Shown: positions 1-5,290 of the stretch, piece by piece
How the letters are laid out: each line of letters begins with the position of its first letter
Numbering within the stretch: the stretch's first letter is position 1
Source: Shinella sp.
GTDB taxonomy: Bacteria > Pseudomonadota > Alphaproteobacteria > Rhizobiales > Rhizobiaceae
Direction: 5' to 3'
Assembly: GCA_003248775.1 (NCBI GenBank)
Contig: QFQX01000085.1
Location: 1 to 7,391, forward strand
Length of the DNA: 7,391 nucleotides
Notes under the pieces: generated by a model
Seen by the model: the letters and a program-made list of their open reading frames with translations, nothing else
What the model was told of the DNA's origin: nothing
Database searches by the model: none
Position numbers and translations under genes: made by a program

Positions 1-969
1 CATATTTAGCTCCGAATACTCCTTTCCGTCTTCGCCGGTCAGCGGTTTTCCGAGCATGTTTAGCCGCTTCTCAACCGTGTCCTGATAAAGTCGAATCGGC
101 TTGTCGTCCCCCCAATGCTGAAGCCAACCCGCGAGGTTCGTCGTCATGCGGATGATAGGACGGCGCTTACGTGTCTGCCGCCGGCCCGGTGGATTGAGGT
201 CGATCGTGCCGTATTCGAAATTCACCTGACGCGAAATCACCAAGTCAAAGATGGCTTCGTTCCGCGCGCATGTGTTGAGCATGATCATAACGAATCGGAA
301 GTCGTCTTCTTCCTTGATGGCGTCTATCCAGCGTCCCAAGTCTTGGAATGTCGGGATGTAGTCCCTCGGCTTCGAAACGTTACCGCCGACATGTTCGGCG
401 ATTTCCTCTTCGTTGCAGAACACGGGCACCGTGGCGTCGAGCAACTGAACCTCATGCTCCTTTCCGTCCACTTTGATAACCTGCGGGCAGGCGGAATAGT
501 TGATCGCGGCACGCACCGAGATCATGTAGGTGTAGATCGACTTAGGAACTATTTTTTCATTCTCTGCGATATGAGCCCAGCAACGACGCTGCGCTGTTCG
601 AGTTAGGTCAGCAACGACCGGCGACGAAATGCCGATCGCTCTGAACGCATTGAGAATGAGCTCGGCCGCTCGGCTGGCGGCTGAGAATTGCCTTGGTCCT
701 TTGGGTTCAGCGTAAAAGTCCTGATAGTGCTTCAGCACATCAAAGAGGTAGACCTCGGCCGGTGCCTTCTTGGAAGGCACGCCATTTCCTAGGATCTTGA
801 CGAGTTCTTCCTTCGCCTGTTCGAGAGTCCCTCCAGGTAGAGCTTTTCTCTTAACGCGTCGGCTTCCGTCATCGTACCAGTAACGATAGAAACCCGTTCT
901 TCCGGGCTCTTGCCCGATCCATTGCCCTCGGTACTCAAAGAGCTGTCGTTGTGATCGTCGTTGTCGCAT
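1..969 (-). CDS. int: Phage tyrosine recombinase (integrase), C-terminus beyond the window
   Basis: Site-specific recombinase that would integrate and excise the phage. 323 residues are visible, in a frame that stays open to base 1. I start it at the ATG at 967-969, preceded by an AAAGGA ribosome-binding sequence six bases upstream. The N-terminus carries an Arg-rich start and a Tyr/Trp-rich DNA-binding stretch (GFYRYWYDDGSRRVKRK, residues 26-42). The catalytic domain begins around residue 205. MLNTCARNEAIFDLV (230-244) carries the first catalytic Arg (R236), and LNPPGRRQTRKRRPII (258-273) is the beta-hairpin with the catalytic Lys, characteristic of alphaproteobacterial phage integrases. The HxxR box and the Tyr nucleophile are not seen because the gene leaves the window, so intactness is unknown. 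It is the last gene of the leftward operon and overlaps the excisionase-like gene by 181 nt. Confidence in the family is high. Confidence 0.93.
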   Translation of the reverse strand, partial: MRQRRSQRQLFEYRGQWIGQEPGRTGFYRYWYDDGSRRVKRKALPGGTLEQAKEELVKILGNGVPSKKAPAEVYLFDVLKHYQDFYAEPKGPRQFSAASRAAELILNAFRAIGISSPVVADLTRTAQRRCWAHIAENEKIVPKSIYTYMISVRAAINYSACPQVIKVDGKEHEVQLLDATVPVFCNEEEIAEHVGGNVSKPRDYIPTFQDLGRWIDAIKEEDDFRFVMIMLNTCARNEAIFDLVISRQVNFEYGTIDLNPPGRRQTRKRRPIIRMTTNLAGWLQHWGDDKPIRLYQDTVEKRLNMLGKPLTGEDGKEYSELNM

Positions 970-1160
970 TCCATTTCCTTTGTCATCGCGATTGCCAGAT
1001 CCGCCTTGGGATAGACAGGCTTTCCCTCCTTCCCCTTGAAAGCGCGGATCGCGCGCTCGCGCCGCCAGCGGTTCAGGATCTGTGGCGTGAGCCACGGATA
1101 GGCATCCAAAACCTGATCATGGGGGATCATTTCGTCAAGCGAGACGACCGGAGTGCTCAT
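789..1160 (-). CDS. Excisionase-like DNA-binding protein
   Basis: A 123-residue protein directly upstream of the integrase. The N-terminal 55 residues read like a winged-helix or MerR-type excisionase/Xis domain: a segment ending in YPWLTPQILNRWRRERAIRAF, then KGKEGKPVYPKADLAIAM. These are the helix-turn-helix and wing that in such proteins read the attachment-site DNA and direct the integrase towards excision. The C-terminal half is acidic then basic (ECDNDDHNDSS, then SNRRRKNSSRS) and probably flexible. The ATG at 1160 has an AGGA sequence nine bases upstream and overlaps the preceding stop as ATGA (1157-1160), implying translational coupling. Its last 60 codons overlap the integrase start in another frame. 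The role is inferred from fold resemblance and position; it could also be a small operon regulator. Confidence 0.7.
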   Translation of the reverse strand: MSTPVVSLDEMIPHDQVLDAYPWLTPQILNRWRRERAIRAFKGKEGKPVYPKADLAIAMTKEMECDNDDHNDSSLSTEGNGSGKSPEERVSIVTGTMTEADALREKLYLEGLSNRRRKNSSRS

Positions 1161-1447
1161 TCTGTTTCGTCCTGATGCAGTCTTGCCATTTCGTCACGGC
1201 CACGCTGGAGATAGCCGCATTGAAACGCATTCAGCCAAACCATCGCCATTAGCGATGGCACGCCCCACCGCTCGGCCGACTCGCGAAGGTCGGCCGGCAT
1301 CGCTCGATAAGCCTCCGCATCGAGGGCGAGGGCCTGTGCGTTGCGAAGTTCCAGACGGCGCTTATCCGCGAGTTCCTGCTCCAACTTTGTCTCGGTCACA
1401 AAGACGCCAGCGATTCCGTTGGAAATGCTGTGAGTGTAATCGTTCAT
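1157..1447 (-). CDS. Hypothetical phage protein, 96 aa
   Basis: I do not recognise the family. The most likely start is the ATG at 1445-1447, which overlaps the stop of the upstream gene as ATGA (1444-1447) and has AAAGGG about ten bases upstream. A longer reading from 1513 would lie entirely inside the upstream gene. The protein looks soluble, with a predicted helical charged segment (TKLEQELADKRRLELRNAQALALDAEAY, discontinuous motif around residues 20-47) and a conserved-looking Trp/Leu patch, ERWGVPSLMAMVWLNAF. No signal peptide, membrane span or cysteine cluster is visible. Its stop overlaps the start of the excisionase-like gene by 4 nt, so it is translated within the lysogeny operon. 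That position suggests an accessory role, but no function can be assigned. Confidence 0.75.
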   Translation of the reverse strand: MNDYTHSISNGIAGVFVTETKLEQELADKRRLELRNAQALALDAEAYRAMPADLRESAERWGVPSLMAMVWLNAFQCGYLQRGRDEMARLHQDETE

Positions 1448-1962
1448 ATCCCAGCAGCCCTTTCGACAGCTTCGCGTTTGCAGCGATCCCAAATACGATC
1501 CAGCCTCCGCCACATACCGAGAGCGGCCAGCCTGCGACGCACCACGGCGCGGAGCGTTTCAAGGAACTCTTCGCCGACGAGCTTCTTTCTGGTCTCGATA
1601 TCGTCGTGTCGCTGCTTGCACTCGGCGCAACAGAACACCCGGCCGTTGACCGAACCGATGACGCCATCAAGTTCGAGCCCGGCTTCTGCAAGCCAGTCCT
1701 CGTTGATGGTCGCGCCGCAGCCGTGGCATTCGAAACGCCAGTTGTGAGCAATGGCGAGCTTGGCGGGCACGACGCCGGTGTCGGCGAATTCATCCGCCCA
1801 ATGGGCGCGCCGGCATTCCACGTTGGCGATGTCGCCGTCAGAGTATGTGCAGGCACCGAGCTTGCGGGCCACGATGTCCTGCCGGGCGAAGACGCCGCCG
1901 CCGGTGTTTTCGCATCGCTCGAGGACGGCGAAGGCGCGGATAGGCTTGAGGGCGGCGGTCAC
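1444..1962 (-). CDS. Cys-rich putative zinc-binding phage protein, 172 aa
   Basis: The start is a GTG at 1960-1962 with a strong AAGGAG eight bases upstream. It overlaps the stop of the Gp37/Gp68 fragment as GTGA. Four cysteines form a plausible zinc site: FECHGCG (C79, C82) and VFCCAECKQRH (C112, C115), spaced like a zinc ribbon. Additional Cys at 17, 38 and 50 lie in the N-terminal part; C50 falls in the motif ECRRAHWADEF. The C-terminal third is basic and helical (LRAVVRRRLAALGMWRRLDRIWDRCKRE, residues about 136-163), which would suit nucleic-acid binding. I recognise it only as a type of protein found in early operons of alphaproteobacterial phages. The zinc site is read from the sequence; any nucleic-acid role is inferred. 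Confidence 0.78.
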   Translation of the reverse strand: MTAALKPIRAFAVLERCENTGGGVFARQDIVARKLGACTYSDGDIANVECRRAHWADEFADTGVVPAKLAIAHNWRFECHGCGATINEDWLAEAGLELDGVIGSVNGRVFCCAECKQRHDDIETRKKLVGEEFLETLRAVVRRRLAALGMWRRLDRIWDRCKREAVERAAGI

Positions 1963-2258
1963 GACAGCAACTCCTTCGGAAAGGCCCGATATTCATGACC
2001 ACCCAGCAGGCTACCGGAGAGGCGCTTGCCGGCCCGGTACATCGTGCGGGTGTCGAAACGCACGGAGGCAAACGGGCTGGGATCGGCGTGCAGCTCAATC
2101 GTCTCGACACCGCGGCGGCGCAGATCGGCAAAGACTGCGGTATCCGTCTCGCCCTCGGGCAACCAGTCACCCCACTGCTTGAAGAAGAATGCGACGCCGG
2201 CACTGGCGCAGGCGTGTTGGATGTCCCAGACCCATTTCGGATGCAGCGGGCGGGTACC
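1959..2258 (-). pseudogene. C-terminal fragment of a Gp37/Gp68 (DUF5131) family phage protein
   Basis: About 99 codons match the C-terminal end of the phage Gp37/Gp68 family, whose full members are usually well over 200 residues. The hallmarks are GTRPLHPKWVWDIQHAC, then AGVAFFFKQWGDW, then a tail-end KRLSGSLLGGHEYRAFP, all in the expected order. Family resemblance ends abruptly upstream at the Gly-Thr encoded by GGTACC (2253-2258). Further upstream the frame reads into antisense of the neighbouring replication gene and hits TAA with no usable ATG, GTG or TTG in between. A TTG at 2162 could start a short piece, but it lies inside the conserved QWGDW region and is unlikely to be the native start. 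The 5' part of the gene, including the family's Cys-containing N-terminal region, is missing. The stop overlaps the next gene's GTG by 4 nt. Confidence 0.8.
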
Positions 2259-2926
2259 GACGCCTGACGCTGGAAGAACGCGGCGCCTACACGACGATCC
2301 TCGACCTTATCTACGACGAAGGCGGCCCGATCGAGTTCAACGAACGCTGGCTTGCCGGCGAGCTGAATTGCTCGGTCAGGAAAGCCCGCTCCGTGATCGA
2401 CGGGCTGATCGCAGCGCGTAAAATCTACCTGACCGGTGCCGGGAAAATCTCCAATCACCGGGCCGAAGCGGAGTTGGAAAACGCGCTGAAAATCTCGCGA
2501 AAATGCGCCGAAAGCGTAGCGAAACGTGAAGAAAAACGGCGCGACAAGACCGAAATAACCAGAAAAATCAACGCCGCGCCTGATCGTTCGATGAACCGCC
2601 GATCATCAATACCAGATACCAGAACCATAAAAGAAATAGATAACTCTGAGTATGAGGCTGCGCGCGAAGACGACGCCAGCGATCCCCCGCCGGTGAAGGC
2701 GACCGCACCTGATCGGGAACGCGCGTTGCCGCATCCCGCGGTGACCATCGTTGGGTGCGACATGGCATCGGGACCGGACGTGCACGTCGAATGGATCGTT
2801 GAGACTGGTGCTTCGTCACCGTACCCGCCGCCGCCGAACCGGCTGATCAGCGCGCTTGAGGGCAGGGGCGAGGGCAGAGCTCGCATGTTTGAGCTGGTCG
2901 GTGTTCAGCGGTCGCGGAGGCACTGA
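2189..2926 (+). pseudogene. DUF1376-type phage replication protein, 5'-truncated
   Basis: The open frame begins at an ATG at 2189, but the first 22 codons are antisense to the Gp37/Gp68 fragment. Family resemblance starts only at about 2255-2258 with RRLTLEERGAYTTILDLIYD, followed by EGGPIEFNERWLAGELNC and SVRKARSVIDGLIAARKIYL. DUF1376 (YdaU-like) proteins have a winged-helix domain and sit in phage replication modules where they are thought to act in initiation. The usual first 15-20 residues (a PWYxxDY-type start) are absent. Beyond residue 90 the protein is charged and Lys/Arg-rich, then low-complexity. The last 60 codons (from about 2741) do not look like a normal continuation and may belong to a different gene joined in frame. 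A fusion protein could be made from 2189, but I see no convincing Shine-Dalgarno sequence there. Confidence 0.72.
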
Positions 2927-3630
2927 AGGCCGCTGACGTAACGCAGCCGGAAGAAGCGGCGGCGGCGGCCGATGCGGGCACCGGAGAGGAAGCCGCACCG
3001 ACCGAGCATCGCCCCCGCTGGCTCGAAACCAACGACATCGATGACAAGATGTCAGCGATTGACAAGCAGCGCGATGAGCTTGCGACCAAGTTCGACGAGG
3101 GCGAGCTCTCGGCAACTGAATACCGGCAGCAGCTCAAGCCCTTGGATGACGAGTTCCGCACCCTCGATCGGCAGAAGACAAAGCTCGAGGTCCAGAAGGA
3201 CAACGACCTCGATACGTGGAAAGCCGATGTGGACGCCTTTATCGGCAAAAACTCGCAGTACCAGGACCCGACGCTCCAGCAGATGCTGGATACCGCAGTT
3301 CGGCGTCTCCAGACCACTGCGACCAATCCGCTTAGCCCGAACATCCTGCAGCAGGCTCACAAGGCGATTTCGGATCGCATCTCAAAGGCGTTCAACGTCA
3401 AGGCAGATCCGAAGCCTGACACGACGGGAAAGACTGCCGGCGCGCGCCGTCCGGAGCCGCCGCCAACCCTGCGCAATGTGCCAGCCGCCGATCCGGTTGA
3501 CATCGACGATAGCGGCGAGTTCGCCGAACTCGATCGGATCAGCGCGCGGGACAGCGTTGCCTACGAGGCGGCGCTCTCGTCGCTCAAGAAGAGCAATCCC
3601 GCCGCGTATGACCGCTACATGGCGCAGTGA
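2893..3630 (+). CDS. Scaffold-like phage head protein, native start not visible
   Basis: The coding frame is open from just after a TGA at 2890-2892. The only in-frame ATG is at 3049, which gives 193 residues. Coding character clearly precedes that ATG: an Ala/Glu-rich acidic stretch followed by HRPRWLETNDIDDKMSAIDK runs across it, so the native start is probably upstream and lost. The body is highly charged and helical with a long predicted coiled coil (DKQRDELATKFDEGELS through KLEVQKDNDLDTW, roughly 3058-3220), then a Pro-rich linker and a short C-terminal domain ending in KSNPAAYDRYMAQ. This layout is typical of the internal scaffold-type proteins encoded before the capsid gene in podophages of Proteobacteria. 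No capsid gene follows; a CsrA-like gene starts 13 nt after the stop. The scaffold role is inferred from composition and resemblance. Confidence 0.7.
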   Translation, partial: AGRCSAVAEALKAADVTQPEEAAAAADAGTGEEAAPTEHRPRWLETNDIDDKMSAIDKQRDELATKFDEGELSATEYRQQLKPLDDEFRTLDRQKTKLEVQKDNDLDTWKADVDAFIGKNSQYQDPTLQQMLDTAVRRLQTTATNPLSPNILQQAHKAISDRISKAFNVKADPKPDTTGKTAGARRPEPPPTLRNVPAADPVDIDDSGEFAELDRISARDSVAYEAALSSLKKSNPAAYDRYMAQ

Positions 3631-3643
3631 GGCTTGATGCTGC

Positions 3644-3817
3644 ATGCTGCGCCTTGATCTGAAAATAGGCCAGTCGGTCGACCTTCCCGGGGTCGGCCGC
3701 ATCACCGTTGAAGAGAAGACCGGGAGGCGCGTCCGTCTCGGCTTCGACGTGAGCCGGGAGCAAAAGGTGGTTCTGGCCCTGAATGAGGGCAGGCCGGAAG
3801 ACGACGTGTTGCGTTAA
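3644..3817 (+). CDS. CsrA-like small phage protein, 57 aa
   Basis: A 57-codon frame from ATG 3644 to TAA 3815-3817. The sequence resembles the beta-strand core of carbon storage regulator (CsrA/RsmA) proteins: MLRLDLKIGQSVDLPGVG at the N-terminus, then RITVEEKTGRRVRLGFDVSR, which parallels CsrA's xITVxxxxGxxVRIGIxAPR. CsrA dimers bind GGA motifs in mRNA leaders and block translation. The region that normally carries the RNA-contacting VHREEI motif is here QKVVLALNEGR, so the classical Arg is not obviously present and RNA binding is uncertain. A weak GAGG lies upstream. It follows the scaffold-like gene by 13 nt, presumably in the same transcript. Similar short CsrA-like proteins occur in the head-gene region of some podophages. 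Assignment to the fold is moderately confident; the function is inferred. Confidence 0.65.
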   Translation: MLRLDLKIGQSVDLPGVGRITVEEKTGRRVRLGFDVSREQKVVLALNEGRPEDDVLR

Positions 3818-3828
3818 AGCGCAACTTT
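3808..3828 (+). terminator. Weak hairpin plus T-run at the end of the CsrA-like gene
   Basis: GTTGCG (3808-3813) and CGCAAC (3820-3825) form a perfect 6-bp stem with a 6-nt loop (TTAAAG), followed by TTT then AT. The CsrA-like stop codon lies in the loop. It is a possible attenuating rho-independent terminator or mRNA-processing hairpin between head genes and the next unit. The stem is short and the T-run minimal, so efficient termination is doubtful. Confidence 0.35.
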
Positions 3829-3834
3829 ATCTGC

Positions 3835-3848
3835 GGCGCATGAGTGCC
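3835..3848 (+). repeat. Upstream repeat element, copy 1
   Basis: GGCGCATGAGTGCC occurs here and again at 5250-5263. In both places it is followed within a few bases by TCACCCC and then, within 45 nt, by a Shine-Dalgarno sequence and the start of a gene. The ATG inside copy 1 opens only a 23-codon frame that runs into the next gene, so it is more likely a regulatory or relict sequence than a gene. Confidence 0.5.
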
Positions 3849-3889
3849 GGTTTTGTCACCCCTAATGAGATTTCAGGAGACACGACGCC

Positions 3890-4480
3890 ATGTCTATGCG
3901 CGCGAAAATGAAGATTACTAAGGTCGAGAAGATCGAGGGGCAGGAGACAGTGACCTTCACCGCGGTCGGCAAGGGCAGCACCATGCGGGCCGATGGCCTC
4001 GACGAGGACAACACATATGCGAAGTTTACGCCGGATGCCGAGCTGAAGCTCACGGTGCGAAATCCGGCACTGCTGGGGGCGCTTTTGCCGGGGACGGTCT
4101 ACTACCTCGATTTCACCAGAGCGCGGGATACCGTGCCGGATTGCCCTGATGCGGTTCGCGATGAATACGATAGGGTAGGATCAGAAACCGCTCTGACTTT
4201 CGGGCAGGCGCTGACCGCGATTGAAACCGGCCGCCGTGTTGCGCGGGCGATCTGGATGGATGCCGGAGCGTTCGTCTTCCTCAACAAGGGATCGATGCCC
4301 CAACTCCCCAAACACGGTAGAGTTTGGGCTATGCCCGAAACACTGTTTGAGCCGGCAGATGCTGGCACCACGATCCGGCTACCGAATTTGAATATGCGTT
4401 GCCCTGATGGCACTACGTTAACCGGGTGGGCGCCCAGCCAGAACGAAATTTTTGCCCGCGACTGGAAGATCGTGGAGTAA
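3890..4480 (+). CDS. Two-domain phage protein with C-terminal DUF2829 (Tad2-like, anti-Thoeris) domain
   Basis: 196 residues; ATG 3890 has AGGAG ten bases upstream (a second ATG at 3896 is possible). Residues 1-80 match a small stand-alone phage domain of unknown function: MSMRAKMKITKVEKIEG, then DEDNTYAKFTP and VRNPALLGALLPGTVYYLDF. Residues 102-195 are a DUF2829 domain: LTFGQALTAIETGRRVARAIW, an AFVFLNKGS strand, a central insertion, then TGWAPSQNEIFARDWKIVE, the family's Trp-x-x-Ser-Gln and Asp-Trp signature. DUF2829 includes Tad2, a phage protein that blocks the Thoeris defence by sequestering the cyclic-ADP-ribose-type signal made by ThsB. A short polar linker (81-101) joins the two halves. 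Domain identity is strong; anti-Thoeris activity of this member is inferred. The protein would act in the host cytoplasm early in infection, or alternatively be a structural or enzymatic DUF2829 variant. Confidence 0.85.
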   Translation: MSMRAKMKITKVEKIEGQETVTFTAVGKGSTMRADGLDEDNTYAKFTPDAELKLTVRNPALLGALLPGTVYYLDFTRARDTVPDCPDAVRDEYDRVGSETALTFGQALTAIETGRRVARAIWMDAGAFVFLNKGSMPQLPKHGRVWAMPETLFEPADAGTTIRLPNLNMRCPDGTTLTGWAPSQNEIFARDWKIVE

Positions 4481-4483
4481 AGC

Positions 4484-4624
4484 GTGGCAGAAATCGTCGA
4501 TCTGAAATCGGCGGGCCGTCTGATCTGGTTGTGCGGCCATTGCGGCTGCACAACATTCCGGCTCTACGATGATCACAGAGTAGTGGTGACGGTCACCAAT
4601 GCGACTCAAATGGGTTTCCAATAG
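4484..4624 (+). CDS. Small phage zinc-ribbon protein, probably 3'-truncated
   Basis: A 46-codon frame from GTG 4484, three bases after the Tad2-fusion stop. The preceding GGAG, within GTGGAGTAAAGC, is a plausible ribosome-binding site. The start reads MAEIVDLKSAGRLIWLCGHC, then GCTTFRLYDDH, with three Cys and a His (C17, H19, C20, C22). Phage proteins of this type normally have a second Cys pair 10-15 residues later to complete a zinc ribbon. Here the sequence changes after DDH to an unrelated tail (VVVTVTNATQMGFQ) and stops, overlapping the end of the opposite-strand SieB-like gene by 32 nt. I therefore read it as the 5' half of a zinc-ribbon gene cut when the SieB cassette was joined. It may be non-functional. 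Confidence 0.6.
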   Translation: MAEIVDLKSAGRLIWLCGHCGCTTFRLYDDHRVVVTVTNATQMGFQ

Positions 4625-5126
4625 TCGGGATATCGGTGCGACTGTTCAAATCCTTGCGCACTTCCTCCCAAACGTGATCGACTATTGAGTAGGGCCATTC
4701 AAGCACGGAGTGGGCTCCTCCGATCATGATAACAAGACCCTTCGCAACAAGAGCCTCTGTCGGAGGATTGTTAAATTCGCAGTGGAATACCTGACGATTA
4801 TTCTGTGCCGCCCAATACAAGATGCGCTGCTCCTGGCTCGGGAGTTCAGCCAGCCGCTGGAGATCCCTCGCAATTCTCTTTTTTCGCTGCCATCGACGAT
4901 GCGGGAGAGATACAACGTACCCAATCCACTGTAGTAGCCTCACTGCAACTACGGCACCTGAGAAGACCCCAACCGCAAAAATTACGCCGCGACCCCATTT
5001 TGGAAGGTCGGCCAGATATTCATATCCATAGCTTTCACTGGCTAGCAGGCCGAACGCGCCTAATAGAACAGCCAAGGCTACAGGCCATGAGGCATTCATC
5101 GCCTCGATAAAATCTTTGATGTTCAT
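4593..5126 (-). CDS. sieB: SieB-like superinfection exclusion membrane protein
   Basis: 177 residues from ATG 5124-5126; an upstream ATG at 5183 would add 19 residues without a family look. Two hydrophobic spans (about residues 12-30 and 46-70) are followed by a basic stop-transfer segment (PHRRWQRKKRIARD) and a cytoplasmic domain. That domain reads LAELPSQEQRILYWAAQNN, then a beta/turn region and AHSVLEWPYSIVDHVWEEVRK. This order of two membrane spans, an L-S-x-x-E-K-x-I-L-type motif and a C-terminal W-x-x-V/L helix is that of the SieB superinfection-exclusion family, which in P22 and lambda aborts growth of related incoming phages. It is the only leftward gene in an otherwise rightward region, as expected for a lysogenic-conversion cassette with its own promoter. 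Family assignment is moderately confident; the exclusion role is inferred. Confidence 0.7.
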   Translation of the reverse strand: MNIKDFIEAMNASWPVALAVLLGAFGLLASESYGYEYLADLPKWGRGVIFAVGVFSGAVVAVRLLQWIGYVVSLPHRRWQRKKRIARDLQRLAELPSQEQRILYWAAQNNRQVFHCEFNNPPTEALVAKGLVIMIGGAHSVLEWPYSIVDHVWEEVRKDLNSRTDIPTIGNPFESHW

Positions 5127-5144
5127 CGCGCCGCTATCCCATAG

Positions 5145-5172
5145 GTCATCTACACCTAGACGATACCATGAT
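5145..5172 (-). promoter_or_regulatory. Possible sigma-70-type promoter for the SieB-like gene
   Basis: Reading leftward from the 128-nt gap between SieB and the next gene, TTGGTT is followed 16 bases later by TATCGT. This gives a weak -35/-10 pair roughly 30-60 nt before the SieB start; exact edges are approximate. The gap is clearly more AT-rich than its neighbours and serves a lone leftward gene, so a promoter is expected here, but the boxes are a poor match to consensus. Confidence 0.25.
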
Positions 5173-5180
5173 AGAAAGCA

Positions 5181-5195
5181 CAACCAATCCGGTTG
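5181..5195. promoter_or_regulatory. Small dyad, possible operator upstream of sieB
   Basis: CAACC-AATCC-GGTTG is a perfect 5-bp inverted repeat with a 5-nt spacer in the AT-rich gap before the SieB-like gene, overlapping the putative -35 region. It has the size of a repressor half-site pair, but such short dyads arise by chance. I list it only because of its position. Confidence 0.22.
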
Positions 5196-5249
5196 AAACC
5201 CACAGACTAGGAAAAACCACAGCTTTCGGTTAAGCTCTGAATGCTTTCA

Positions 5250-5263
5250 GGCGCATGAGTGCC
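5250..5263 (+). repeat. Upstream repeat element, copy 2
   Basis: Second exact copy of GGCGCATGAGTGCC, again followed by TCACCCC. It is preceded, like copy 1, by a GTTAA-containing stretch about 20 bases upstream. It lies 27 nt before the start of the 106-aa gene. Its internal ATG (5255) is in frame with that gene and would add 12 residues, but the better ribosome-binding site serves ATG 5291. Confidence 0.5.
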
Positions 5264-5290
5264 ATCACCCCGCGCTTGAAAGGTTTCTCG

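Noticed and set aside
115..606. Rightward open frame of 163 codons
   Set aside because: It lies antisense to the integrase, whose conserved motifs read cleanly through this region.
1153..1998. Long rightward open frame of 281 codons
   Set aside because: It is antisense to a chain of leftward genes joined by 4-nt overlaps with good ribosome-binding sites. Its protein is low-complexity, Arg/Pro-rich and resembles no family.
2253..2258. GGTACC as a restriction-cloning scar
   Set aside because: A natural phage or metagenome sequence offers no sign of vector. GGTACC also occurs at about 7075-7080 inside an intact gene.
2972..3637. Rightward open frame of 221 codons, Arg/Ser-rich
   Set aside because: It is the +1 shadow of the scaffold-like gene. 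Its composition is that of an out-of-frame GC-rich read.
3840..3911. Tiny frame MSAGFVTPNEIS... inside the first repeat element, considered as a leader peptide or capsid-gene remnant
   Set aside because: There is no ribosome-binding site and it runs into the Tad2-fusion start. I keep it only as a comment on the repeat.
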